DNA from: Fontibacillus phaseoli
GTDB taxonomy: Bacteria > Bacillota > Bacilli > Paenibacillales > Paenibacillaceae
Assembly: GCF_003337355.1 (NCBI RefSeq)
Contig: NZ_QPJW01000010.1
Location: 62,001 to 126,000, forward strand
DNA length: 64,000 nucleotides
Direction of reading: 5' to 3'
Shown here: positions 52,520-60,737 of the stretch, one piece after another
Position numbering within the stretch: the stretch's first letter is position 1
How the letters are laid out: each line of letters begins with the position of its first letter
Notes under the pieces: generated by a model
The model's database searches: none
What the model saw: the letters and a program-made list of their open reading frames with translations, nothing else
What the model was told of the DNA's origin: nothing
Made by a program: the position numbers and the translations under genes

Positions 52520-53080
52520 ATGAATCGAAACGAAGCAAAAATCGTGGAACTGGACGTAAGAGACCAACTGCGCAAAAAACTGGAGCCGTTCCAGCTCATT
52601 ATGGATACCGTCAAAACACTGGAAGCAGACGATATTTTCGTCCTGCATGCCACGTTTAAGCCTACACCGTTGCTTGGTTTTTTGAAGATGCGGGGTTATG
52701 CGGGTAAATCTCAGCAGAAGGACAAGGAGCACTGGATTACGACGTTCGTAAGCAAAAAGAACAAGCATTGGCTTGACGAGCAGCCAACCGCCGGGAAAGA
52801 AGACGCCATGCCGGCATCAACTTCTTCGGATCAGACCCTTTCCGCTGAGGCTGATCATCAACCGAAGGTGATCGAACTGGATAACCGCGGCCTGGAGCCG
52901 CCGCAGCCGATGATGCGCACGCTTGCCGCCCTTGACCGCAGCCGCCCTGGAGATCGGGTCCTGATCCACAATGACAGAGTCCCTGTATTTCTTATTGAAG
53001 AATTGAACGGTATGGGTTGCCCGTTCACCGTTGAAGAACAACCGGACGGATCGGCAAAAGTAACTATCACCAAAGCTTAA
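52520..53080 (+). CDS. Tandem DUF2249 protein
   Basis: 186 residues with two DUF2249 modules: VELDVRDQLRKKLEPFQLIM (about 9-75) and IELDNRGLEPPQPMMRTLAA (about 115-183), joined by a Ser/Thr/Ala-rich linker. These TusA-like modules are often found beside denitrification and NO-response genes. ATG 52520 is preceded by GAGGTGATTCAA; the longer open frame crosses the FNR box. Function not established. Confidence 0.8.
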   Translation: MNRNEAKIVELDVRDQLRKKLEPFQLIMDTVKTLEADDIFVLHATFKPTPLLGFLKMRGYAGKSQQKDKEHWITTFVSKKNKHWLDEQPTAGKEDAMPASTSSDQTLSAEADHQPKVIELDNRGLEPPQPMMRTLAALDRSRPGDRVLIHNDRVPVFLIEELNGMGCPFTVEEQPDGSAKVTITKA

Positions 53081-53100
53081 AGTATAAGGAGGGTTAAGCC

Positions 53101-54342
53101 ATGTCATCCATGTCACGTCTCCCCTTCCTGTTTATCATCACTGGAATTTTCGGCTTCGTGCTGTTTCACGCGACGTCCGTGATGTCGCTGACCGGTTGGA
53201 TCGGAGAAGGGATTCGCGGCCCGACCGGCTGGTTTCACGTCCACTTGTTCGTGCTCGGCTGGGCAACCATGTTCGCCATGGGAGCCGTTTATCAATTGAT
53301 CAACGTCATTTTGCAATCGAATATTTACAGCGAACGGCTTGGTTACATCCATTATTTCCTTTTTACCATCGGACTCTTCGGCCTTCTGTTCGGCTTTATT
53401 CAAGGGGAAATATCCTGGATCGCCGGTTTTGCCACCCTGGCCTTCGCCGGAATTATCGTCTTTGTCTGGAACATGGCCGTGACTTTAATCCGGGCGGCCA
53501 AATGGAACTCAATTACGATCAGTACGGGTTGCGCCGTGCTCTACCTTTTGCTGACGGGATTGTTCGGTATGGCCATGGGCCTGGATTTCGCTACAGGCTG
53601 GTTCGGCGAATTCCACGAAAACCTGTTCGGCGCGCATATCTGGCTCGGGACGCTCGGCTGGTTTGGACTGCTGATCACTGGTTTCAGTTATAAACTATTC
53701 CCGATGTTCTTCCTGTCCCATGACTACAAAACCTGGCTTCAATACATTACCGTAGGGTTATGGAATATAGGCGTGCTGCTTGGAGCTATCTCCTTCCTGT
53801 TTGGTTTACACAATATTGTGTTATGGATCTCCCTTTTGATCATCGTGCTTGCCCTGGTTACCTACAATATTCATCTGCTGCAAATCCGGAAAAAACGTCA
53901 TAAACGCAATCCCGGCGCCGGGATTAGCTGGTCGCTTTACGGCAACCAAGTCTTTGCGGTATTTGCCGTCGCCCTGCTGCTGAAATTGGCAGGGTCACCA
54001 GATCAGTTGATGAATACAAAGACCATGCTCATGGTCGGCTGGGTATATCTGAGCGGCTGGGTATCCTTCATGGTTCTGTGCTACTCGTCCAAAATCGTTC
54101 CTTTTCTGTGGTGGACCCACAAATACGGCAAACAGGTCGGCAAGCCCGGCACACCCGTGATGGCCGACTTATTAAACGAAAAGAAAGCGAGCCTAGGCCT
54201 GGCACTGATTGCTGTTACCAATCTGTCCGTCCTGGTCGGAATCGCATTGGATTCTCAAATCGTTATCGCCATATCCGGCGTTGCATTTTCCCTGGTTTCC
54301 CTTGCTTATATTTCTCTGATAGCACTCGTATTTTCCCGATAA
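53101..54342 (+). CDS. Polytopic heme-copper-oxidase-like membrane protein
   Basis: 413 residues and about twelve helices. Helix 2 has WFHVHLFVLGWATMFAMGAV, the form seen for heme-ligating His in cbb3/NorB-like subunits; FHENLFGAHIWLGTLGWFG, FPMFFLSHDY and LWWTHKYGK supply further His. The complete HCO active-site pattern (H-x3-Y, HH, HxH) is not evident, so it is probably an NnrS-like or degenerate relative rather than a full oxidase. It starts 20 bases after DUF2249, with AAGGAGG, in the same operon. Confidence 0.72.
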   Translation: MSSMSRLPFLFIITGIFGFVLFHATSVMSLTGWIGEGIRGPTGWFHVHLFVLGWATMFAMGAVYQLINVILQSNIYSERLGYIHYFLFTIGLFGLLFGFIQGEISWIAGFATLAFAGIIVFVWNMAVTLIRAAKWNSITISTGCAVLYLLLTGLFGMAMGLDFATGWFGEFHENLFGAHIWLGTLGWFGLLITGFSYKLFPMFFLSHDYKTWLQYITVGLWNIGVLLGAISFLFGLHNIVLWISLLIIVLALVTYNIHLLQIRKKRHKRNPGAGISWSLYGNQVFAVFAVALLLKLAGSPDQLMNTKTMLMVGWVYLSGWVSFMVLCYSSKIVPFLWWTHKYGKQVGKPGTPVMADLLNEKKASLGLALIAVTNLSVLVGIALDSQIVIAISGVAFSLVSLAYISLIALVFSR

Positions 54343-54359
54343 ATGGAGGTATGGATAAC

Positions 54360-54659
54360 ATGGATAGAACAGAGCAAATTCGTGAGTGGCTACGGGAGGT
54401 TTACGATCCCGAACTCGGCGTCAACATCGTGGACCTTGGCCTTGTCTTCGATATTCGCGATCAAGGTGATCGCATTTATGTTCAGATGACGCTCACAACC
54501 CCGGGATGTCCGATGCATGATACGATCGTGGGCGGCGTCAAACGCATTCTGGAGGAACAGCCGGAAGTCAGCGAAGTAGAAGTGGATCTCGTCTGGGAGC
54601 CCCACTGGTCACCCTATATGATGTCCGAAGAAGCCAAAAGACAGCTCGGCTATTTCTAA
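54360..54659 (+). CDS. SufT/DUF59 metal-sulfur cluster assembly factor
   Basis: 99 residues: REVYDPELGVNIVDLGLVFD (about 12-31), VQMTLTTPGCPMHDTIVGGV with the conserved Cys, and VDLVWEPHWSPYMMSEEAKR. The fold assists Fe-S protein maturation (MIP18/YitW family). ATG 54360, nine bases after TGGAGG, is preferred to the ATG touching it. Last gene of the FNR-boxed operon; it may mature one of its partners. Confidence 0.87.
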   Translation: MDRTEQIREWLREVYDPELGVNIVDLGLVFDIRDQGDRIYVQMTLTTPGCPMHDTIVGGVKRILEEQPEVSEVEVDLVWEPHWSPYMMSEEAKRQLGYF

Positions 54660-54698
54660 TTCGTAACCCGGTCAAACTAAAAACTAAGTTGCACAAAC

Positions 54699-54734
54699 AA
54701 ACGAGCCGCTAGAATATTTTCTAGGGCTCGTTTT
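54699..54734 (+). terminator. Intrinsic terminator of the DUF2249 operon
   Basis: AACGAGCC-GCTAGAA pairs with TTCTAG-GGCTCGTT, loop TATT, then TTTT. Confidence 0.8.
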
Positions 54735-54764
54735 GGTATGCCTTGGCGGCGGTGTCGGAGGGCA

Positions 54765-54951
54765 TTTAACTGGATATTCTGCATATAATTTACTAATTTA
54801 TAGAATTATTATATAAATAAAGGGAAAACCCCCATCTAGTTTGCCACATATCTCCTTGAAGACGTCTTTGCGGCATAATTAACTGGAGGATTTCCATTTA
54901 ATTCGCGGATTAAGCCACTCGGTTGAAGTTTAACTGGAGGTTTTCCAGTTG
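54765..54951. repeat. Intergenic repeat cluster, TTAACTGGA family (copy 2)
   Basis: TTTAACTGGATATTC (54765-54779), TTAACTGGAGGATTTCCATT (54879-54898), and AACTGG-n7-CCAGTT (54931-54949, within TTTAACTGGAGG and TTTTCCAGTT) recur in the gap between the operon terminator and the cupredoxin stop. Same unit as at 31849-32045. No coding sequence in the gap. Confidence 0.7.
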
Positions 54952-54972
54952 TTCATCCCTCAGCTTTCTGTT

Positions 54973-55341
54973 TTATTTAACGATCAGCTTTCCAGTCATT
55001 TGTTTATGGTTTTTCCCGCAAGAAATATTGCAAGAATACACAAACTCTCCCGCTTTGTCCGCCACGAAAGTAATGCTCTTCCCGCCTCTTACCTCTTTGT
55101 TATAGCCCTTAATTTTCAGGGAATGCATACCCTGATCGTTCTTGAGCGTAATCTTGACGGTATCTCCCCGCTTCACTTTGATTTCCTGTAAATCGTATCC
55201 GGTACTCCGGGCGTGGACGGTAAACTGTTTGACTGGTCCGCCCAAACTCCCGCCGGCTGATTGATCCTCAATCTTCCCGCAGGCCGACACGGTAAGTGCT
55301 GCGACTATCATGAAACATACAACAAGATATCTTCGGATCAT
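54973..55341 (-). CDS. CuA-type cupredoxin lipoprotein
   Basis: 122 residues. Lipobox LTVSAC (Cys21), then one cupredoxin domain with ligands His73 (GMHSL) and the block CNISCGKNHKQM: Cys104, Cys108, His112, Met115. That C-x3-C-x3-H-x2-M is the binuclear CuA motif of cytochrome oxidase subunit II and N2O reductase. There is no transmembrane hairpin or oxidase neighbour, so it is an orphan electron carrier on the outer face. AAGGGGGAA precedes the ATG; an FNR-type box lies above. Confidence 0.82.
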   Translation of the reverse strand: MIRRYLVVCFMIVAALTVSACGKIEDQSAGGSLGGPVKQFTVHARSTGYDLQEIKVKRGDTVKITLKNDQGMHSLKIKGYNKEVRGGKSITFVADKAGEFVYSCNISCGKNHKQMTGKLIVK

Positions 55342-55371
55342 GAGTTATTCCCCCTTACTGCTCTTTCTTTC

Positions 55372-55414
55372 AGTTTAGGAGAAACCCATAAGTAGGATCG
55401 TGATTAGCGTCACA
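55372..55414 (-). promoter_or_regulatory. CRP/FNR-type box and -10 of the cupredoxin gene
   Basis: TGTGA-n6-TCACG on the reverse strand (55414-55399), one mismatch, with TAAACT (55377-55372) as -10. Centre-to--10 distance is 29.5 bases, identical to that of the NirK-like gene. Confidence 0.65.
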
Positions 55415-55452
55415 AAGTCCTTGTCATTAACCATAATCTCTACTCATCGCCG

Positions 55453-55491
55453 TAAAATAAGGCAGGACGGATTCAAAAAATCCATCCTGCC
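55453..55491 (-). terminator. Intrinsic terminator of the PTS operon
   Basis: Reverse strand GGCAGGATGGATT pairs with AATCCGTCCTGCC, then TTATTTT. Confidence 0.85.
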
Positions 55492-55514
55492 TATGGGAAT
55501 TTAGGGAGTTAGCG

Positions 55515-56972
55515 TTATAACATTTTCTTGATTTCGTCTTTGATCGCTTCGGATTGCGGTCCGAATACGACTTGCACGGCGCCTTTGCCGAGTCTCATGA
55601 CGCCGGATGCGCCAAGTTGTTTCAAAGCTGCGTCATTGACCGCCTTGTCGTCTTTCACAACCAGACGAAGGCGAGTGATGCAGGCATCTACGGATTCGAT
55701 GTTCGAAGGTCCGCCGATTTGAGTCAGGATTTTGGCGGCGCGGCTGTCTCCGGATATGGAACCTCCGGCACTTGTTTCCTCTTCCAGTTCAACAGTTTCA
55801 TCTTCACGTCCCGGTGTCTTGAGGTTCATCTTAACAATCAGGAACCGGAAGATCACGTAGTAAATGACGGCGAAAACCAGGCCAATCGGTATTAACAGCA
55901 ATGGTTTCGTGGAGATCTGATAGTTGATGGCGTAATCGATGAAACCGGCCGAGAAGCCAAAGCCGAGCTTCATCCCCACCGCGTAGGATACAAAGGCTGC
56001 AATTCCGGACAGGACGACGTGAACCCCGTAAAGTACAGGAGCTACGAACATAAACGCAAATTCAAGCGGTTCGGTAATCCCCGTCAGGAATGAAGCCAGG
56101 GCGGCGCCCAAAAAGATCGAAGCAACCGTTTTGCGTCTTTCGGGTTTAGCCGTGTGAATAATTGCAAACGCAGCTGCCGGAAGCCCGAACATCATCACCG
56201 GGAAGAAGCCCGTCATGAACATGCCGGCTGATTTATCCCCAGCGAAGAAACGGTACAAATCGCCGTGAATGACATCGCCCGCCGCGTTGGTGAAATCACC
56301 AATTTGGAACCAGACGATGGAGTTAATAATATGATGGAGACCAAACGGAACGAGTAGACGGTTTGCCACCATGTGAATAGCAGAACCGATACCGCCGAGA
56401 CTCGTAACCCAGTTGCCGAATATATCGAGTGCGGCTTGAATCGGCCCCCAGATCAGCCCGCAAATCAGACCGACGACTACCATCGTAATAGCTGTAACCA
56501 TAGGCACGAAACGTTTTCCGCCGAAGAAGCCCAGCCAATCCGGAAGCTTGATGTTATGGTATTTTTTATAAAGGAATGCCGCGATACAACCAACCAGAAT
56601 TCCGCCGAGAACGCCCATGTTCAATTTTGCATCTGGCGATTTCATCAAATCGGGGAATATGCCCGGTACGATGGAAAGAACCTTAAGCAGGATCAAATGT
56701 CCGATTACGGCTGATAAAGCAGCTACGGCATCGGCAGCCAAGCCAATCGCAACACCGACTGCAAAAATCAGCGGAAGGTTATCGAATATCGTTCCACCGC
56801 CTGCATTCAGGAAAGGAGCGATGTAAGTATTCAAGAAGCCCCCTACACCGTCACCCATGTGGAAATCCTTGATGTAATCAATGTTGCCGAACCGTAACAA
56901 AATGGCCGCCGCCGGCAATGTGGCGACCGGAAGCATAAGCGACTTCCCTATTTTCTGGAGAAAAGCCAGCAT
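55515..56972 (-). CDS. nagE: PTS IIBC component, N-acetylglucosamine type
   Basis: 485 residues: membrane IIC domain (1-385) then IIB. The N-terminus FLQKIGKSLMLPVATLPAAA, FFGGKRFVPMVTA, HGDLYRFFAGDKSAGMFMTG, FFPVMMFGLPAAAFA, TGITEPLEFAFMF and LKTPGRED all follow NagE rather than PtsG. IIB phosphorylation Cys lies in VDACITRLRL near 424. Takes up and phosphorylates GlcNAc (or glucose). The IIA domain is a separate protein encoded just upstream. Confidence 0.88.
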   Translation of the reverse strand: MLAFLQKIGKSLMLPVATLPAAAILLRFGNIDYIKDFHMGDGVGGFLNTYIAPFLNAGGGTIFDNLPLIFAVGVAIGLAADAVAALSAVIGHLILLKVLSIVPGIFPDLMKSPDAKLNMGVLGGILVGCIAAFLYKKYHNIKLPDWLGFFGGKRFVPMVTAITMVVVGLICGLIWGPIQAALDIFGNWVTSLGGIGSAIHMVANRLLVPFGLHHIINSIVWFQIGDFTNAAGDVIHGDLYRFFAGDKSAGMFMTGFFPVMMFGLPAAAFAIIHTAKPERRKTVASIFLGAALASFLTGITEPLEFAFMFVAPVLYGVHVVLSGIAAFVSYAVGMKLGFGFSAGFIDYAINYQISTKPLLLIPIGLVFAVIYYVIFRFLIVKMNLKTPGREDETVELEEETSAGGSISGDSRAAKILTQIGGPSNIESVDACITRLRLVVKDDKAVNDAALKQLGASGVMRLGKGAVQVVFGPQSEAIKDEIKKML

Positions 56973-57001
56973 GTAACAATCATCCTTTCAAAAATGTGAT
57001 G

Positions 57002-57502
57002 TTATGACTTCAAAACCGCCTTTAAAATGACGTCTCTGCCTGCCGTCACAGGCCCGGTGATTTTCTCCAGGTCGCTAGCCACTTCGTCAGCGTTTGTTAC
57101 AATGATCGGGGTGATAACCGGATATCCCGCTTCTTTGATTTTGGCGATATCGAATTCGATCAGGATTTGCCCGGCTTTAACCGCATCTCCGGTAGTTACA
57201 TGGCATGTAAATCCTTCCCCTTTGAGCGACACGGTGTTAATGCCGATATGGAACAAAAATTGCATCCCTGATGCATTCTCCACCATCACCGCATGACTGG
57301 ACTTAATGACATGGACCACGGTCCCGTCAAACGGCGCGATCAATTTGCCTTCCGTTGGCTCGATAGCGATTCCCTGCCCCATATGCCCCCCGGCAAATGC
57401 TTCATCCGGAACTTCCTTCAACGAAACGGCCCGGCCCGTCACTGGTGCTACCATGTCTACAACTTGATTTTCAGCAGATTTCTTTCTCCATTTTGAGAAC
57501 AT
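57002..57502 (-). CDS. PTS glucose-type IIA protein
   Basis: 166-residue phosphocarrier that passes phosphate from HPr to IIB. The active His85 is in FLFHIGINTVSL, its partner His70 in SSHAVMVE. Typical start VVAPVTGRAV-like sequence (VDMVAPVTGRAVSLKEVPDE) and GEGFTCHVTTGD are present. Encoded 29 bases upstream of IIBC, in one operon behind an antiterminator-controlled leader. Confidence 0.9.
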   Translation of the reverse strand: MFSKWRKKSAENQVVDMVAPVTGRAVSLKEVPDEAFAGGHMGQGIAIEPTEGKLIAPFDGTVVHVIKSSHAVMVENASGMQFLFHIGINTVSLKGEGFTCHVTTGDAVKAGQILIEFDIAKIKEAGYPVITPIIVTNADEVASDLEKITGPVTAGRDVILKAVLKS

Positions 57503-57635
57503 TTTGCGGCCTCCTATTTAAGTGGGTGACTACAGCACTAGGTTTGAGCTGAATCCTCACTATTTACTACCGATGACATGTTTGCATACGTTCTATTATT
57601 ATGCCTGGCGGGTCGTTGTATTATTTCAAAAGGCA

Positions 57636-57688
57636 ATAAAAAGAGCCAAGAAAAGAAGCCTATGGTCTAGGTCTGCTTTCCTTGGCTC
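57636..57688 (-). terminator. Leader terminator of the PTS operon
   Basis: Reverse strand GAGCCAAG-GAAAG (57688-57676) pairs with CTTTT-CTTGGCTC, followed by TTTTTATT. It lies 135 bases above the first PTS gene, and no other - strand gene precedes it, so it is an attenuator. Confidence 0.8.
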
Positions 57689-57715
57689 ATGCCCATTAGT
57701 AGTAACGGTAACACG
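57687..57715 (-). promoter_or_regulatory. Putative RAT (GlcT-type ribonucleic antiterminator)
   Basis: Reverse strand CGTGTTACCG followed 11 bases later by GGCATGAG, the pattern I recall for the ptsG RAT bound by GlcT. Its 3' end overlaps the 5' arm of the terminator, so the two hairpins exclude each other. The remaining gap to 57916 has no other feature I can support. Confidence 0.6.
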
Positions 57716-57916
57716 CCATATGAAATCGGTTTTTTGTTATGTGCTAATCATAAATCAAGCATCTTCACTCGTCAACAGAAATTTTGAAAGCGGTACCTAT
57801 TCCATAAATGGCCAATATACATAGCTTGTCTGCTACTAAAGTCCCTATTCCCGTACACAAGAATCGAAACCATTTCAAGTGGGATACTAACGCACAAAAA
57901 TGAAACGGAGCAGCCA

Positions 57917-60079
57917 ATGAAATCCATATTCTCCATCTATGCAAAAGATCTGCGCGGCATTGTGACGAACTGGGCAACTGCGGTGATCATTGGAGGATTG
58001 ATTATCCTCCCTTCCCTGTACGCCTGGTTTAACATTAAAGCCTCCTGGGATCCTTACGGACAAACGTCCGGGATTCAGGTCGCCGTCGTGAACGAGGATA
58101 CAGGCACGACTATGCGTGGACAACCATTGCGAATCGGTGACGAAATCATCGGTTCGCTGAACCAGAATCATAATATCGGATGGAACTTTCTCGGGGAGAA
58201 AAAAGCAATGACCGGTTTGAAGCGGGGGCAATATTATGCGGTAATTATCATCCCCTGCAACTTCTCGGCAAGAATAGCATCCGTATTGACGCCTAATCCG
58301 GAAAAAGCCGAAATTCTGTATTATGTCAACGAAAAAATTAATGCGGTTGCTCCCAAAATCACGGCCAAAGGCGCAAGCTCCGTCATCAGCGAAGTGAACC
58401 GAAATTTCATCAAAACGGCGAACGGAACGATATTCAGCATTTTTAATCAAATCGGTCTGGAGCTGAAGCAGGAATTACCGTTAATCCGCAAAATAAAAAC
58501 CTTGGCTTTCCGGATTCAGGAGCTTTACCCGGAAATCAATCAAGCCGCCGGTACCGCGGTGCAAGATTTGCATACGAGCCGGGAAATTCTCGGCAATGTT
58601 CAGGCGGAGCTGCCGCATGCTGCGGATTTGGCTGCAACAGGTCAAGCATGGTCCGGAAAAACCTCTCAGTTTTTGGACGAGAGCGGCAAGGTTCTGGAGG
58701 CAGCCTCCCCTGCCGTTGAGGAAACGCTAAGCACCATGGCTAACACTGCGGAGGCCGTAGCCCAGTCGACCGGCTTGCTTTTAGCGGCGCTAGATCAGGA
58801 CGAAGATGTCACCCCGTTCCCCTCCAAGCTATCGGATAAGCTCGCTCCGATTATAACAACTGTAGCGGATTCAACGGATTCGCTCTCCGCTATGCTGTTG
58901 CGTCTGGAAGCCGCTGCTCCAGGGGACAAGCTAGCCGGAGTGATAACTTCGCTTCATCTGGCCGGGGAGGAATTCAGGCAAATGGCCCAGCTTGTTCAGG
59001 ACTTCAATAACCAGGCAAAAGAAACCAAAGCCAACGCCAAAACCTCGCTTAAAAATCTGAACGATCTGGCCGCATCGTCTGCCCTCCGGCTAGATCGGCT
59101 AGCTGGCAGCTATGATACCGAGATCTATCCGGCCATACAGTCGGTAGTCGCGAAACTGAAACAGGAAGCGGAACATGCCGGTGATATGCTGAAGAAAGCG
59201 GAGTCGGATTTACCCGTCATTGATAAGGTACTTACGGACGCCGCGAAAGGATTAACCGTCGCTGTTAGCGGTGCCGAAGATATTGTTAAGGATTTGCCGG
59301 CGGCCGAAATAAAACTGAGTGAAGTTACAAACCGGATCACCTCGCTCGAAAAGGAAGGAAGTCTGGAGGATCTGATCGGTCTGCTCAGCCTGAATTTTTC
59401 CGCAGAAAGCGAGTTCTTTGCCGAACCGGTCATATTAAAAGAGAACCGGGTATTTCCCCTCCCTAATTACGGGTCGGCGATGTCTCCCTTTTTTACGACA
59501 TTGTCGGTCTGGGTCGGAGGATTGCTGCTCGTATCCATGCTTACCGTCGAAGTTCATGATACTTACAGCGGTATCCGCAGTTACCAGGAATATATCGGAC
59601 GATTCCTCACCTTTTTAACGCTGGCGCTACTCCAATCCGTGTTCACGACCACAGGGGACTTGCTGCTGCTTGGCACATATGCCGCGGATCCGATGCGGTT
59701 TGTTATTTACGGCCTGCTATTGGCCGGGGTATTCATGCTGATTATCTATACGCTCGTTTCCGTCTTCGGAAACGTGGGCAAAGCAATGGCTATCGTCCTG
59801 CTCGTGCTGCAACTGGCTGGATCGGGAGGAACTTTTCCGATCCAGGTCACCCCGCCTTTTTTCCAGGCGATCTATCCCTTCCTCCCTTTTACGTACGGCA
59901 TCAGTCTGATGCGCGAAGCGGTCGGAGGCAGTGTACGGGATATTGTAACGAGGGATATTATCGCGCTGCTGATCTTTGCCGGATTGGCACTGGCGCTCGG
60001 CCTCGGACTGAAGAAAGTCGTTAATAAGGCGGCCGCCAAGTGGGTGAAAAAAGCCAAATCCGGCCATTTGATCCACTAG
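57917..60079 (+). CDS. YhgE/Pip family membrane protein
   Basis: 720 residues. An N-terminal helix (SIFSIYAKDLRGIVTNWATA, then VIIGGLIILPSLYAWFNIKA), a long outside helical part to about 500 with many Ala/Lys/Glu heptads, and five C-terminal helices (about 520-710). NNALYAWFN-like start and GGTFPIQVTPPFFQAIYPFLP-type segment (GGTFPIQVTPPFFQ) mark the YhgE/Pip family, related to phage receptors and to EsaA of type VII secretion. No type VII genes are nearby. CGGAG precedes the ATG. Confidence 0.85.
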   Translation: MKSIFSIYAKDLRGIVTNWATAVIIGGLIILPSLYAWFNIKASWDPYGQTSGIQVAVVNEDTGTTMRGQPLRIGDEIIGSLNQNHNIGWNFLGEKKAMTGLKRGQYYAVIIIPCNFSARIASVLTPNPEKAEILYYVNEKINAVAPKITAKGASSVISEVNRNFIKTANGTIFSIFNQIGLELKQELPLIRKIKTLAFRIQELYPEINQAAGTAVQDLHTSREILGNVQAELPHAADLAATGQAWSGKTSQFLDESGKVLEAASPAVEETLSTMANTAEAVAQSTGLLLAALDQDEDVTPFPSKLSDKLAPIITTVADSTDSLSAMLLRLEAAAPGDKLAGVITSLHLAGEEFRQMAQLVQDFNNQAKETKANAKTSLKNLNDLAASSALRLDRLAGSYDTEIYPAIQSVVAKLKQEAEHAGDMLKKAESDLPVIDKVLTDAAKGLTVAVSGAEDIVKDLPAAEIKLSEVTNRITSLEKEGSLEDLIGLLSLNFSAESEFFAEPVILKENRVFPLPNYGSAMSPFFTTLSVWVGGLLLVSMLTVEVHDTYSGIRSYQEYIGRFLTFLTLALLQSVFTTTGDLLLLGTYAADPMRFVIYGLLLAGVFMLIIYTLVSVFGNVGKAMAIVLLVLQLAGSGGTFPIQVTPPFFQAIYPFLPFTYGISLMREAVGGSVRDIVTRDIIALLIFAGLALALGLGLKKVVNKAAAKWVKKAKSGHLIH

Positions 60080-60121
60080 GCGCCCGCCCCTGAAGTCACT
60101 TACGAAAAATGATGTTTATGC

Positions 60122-60664
60122 CTATAACCTGCCGGAAGGATCCTCACGATACGGATCGGCCAACCCGGAAGCATAAATGTCCGAATTCAACGAACGATTT
60201 GTACGGAATGTATCATAGACGCTAACGCTACGGTTATCTTCCTCGACCAGAACGAGAATCTTTCCTTCGTCCAGATAAGACTCGTACGCCTTCGCTTCCT
60301 CCTCGGGAATGCCAAGGCCAATCAGACCTCCGGCCAATCCGCCCGCACCTGCGCCCGCGGCCATGCCGGTCAAAGCGGCCGCAATCGGACCCGCGGCAAC
60401 GATAGGACCGATTCCCGGAATCGCCAAAGCTCCGAGGCCTGCCAGCAGACCGGCTACACCGCCCAATACTCCTCCGGTGGTAGCACCTACGGCTACGCCT
60501 TCAGGGGCCTTGCTTCCGGTTTCATCCTGAATCGCTTCCCGGTCGCGCCGGTCGCGGGACAGTACCGAAATTTCTTCCGCCGAAAAGCCCTGTCGCTGAA
60601 GCGACTCAATCGCGGCTGTAGCTTCCCTTTCGCTATCGAAAACACCGACTATTTTTTTGCTCAT
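60122..60664 (-). CDS. YflT-type general stress protein
   Basis: 180 residues. KKIVGVFDSEREATAAIESL, then QRQGFSAEEISVLSRD opens the YflT/GSP17M domain, followed by an Ala/Gly-rich glycine-zipper stretch (about 55-125), and PEEEAKAYESYLDEGKILVL with the tail. ATG 60664 is preceded by AGGAGG; the longer frame lacks support. Members are often induced by general stress; role unknown. Confidence 0.83.
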   Translation of the reverse strand: MSKKIVGVFDSEREATAAIESLQRQGFSAEEISVLSRDRRDREAIQDETGSKAPEGVAVGATTGGVLGGVAGLLAGLGALAIPGIGPIVAAGPIAAALTGMAAGAGAGGLAGGLIGLGIPEEEAKAYESYLDEGKILVLVEEDNRSVSVYDTFRTNRSLNSDIYASGLADPYREDPSGRL

Positions 60665-60737
60665 AGGGATCAACCTCCTGGTATGTTGGTTTCCCTTTAT
60701 TACCCGAAGGTCTTTCACCTCAAACGGAATCTTTCCG

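Noticed and set aside
57917-60079. Type VII secretion locus based on the EsaA-like YhgE protein
   Set aside because: No WXG100, EssC or EssB-like genes in the vicinity; stand-alone YhgE/Pip proteins are common.
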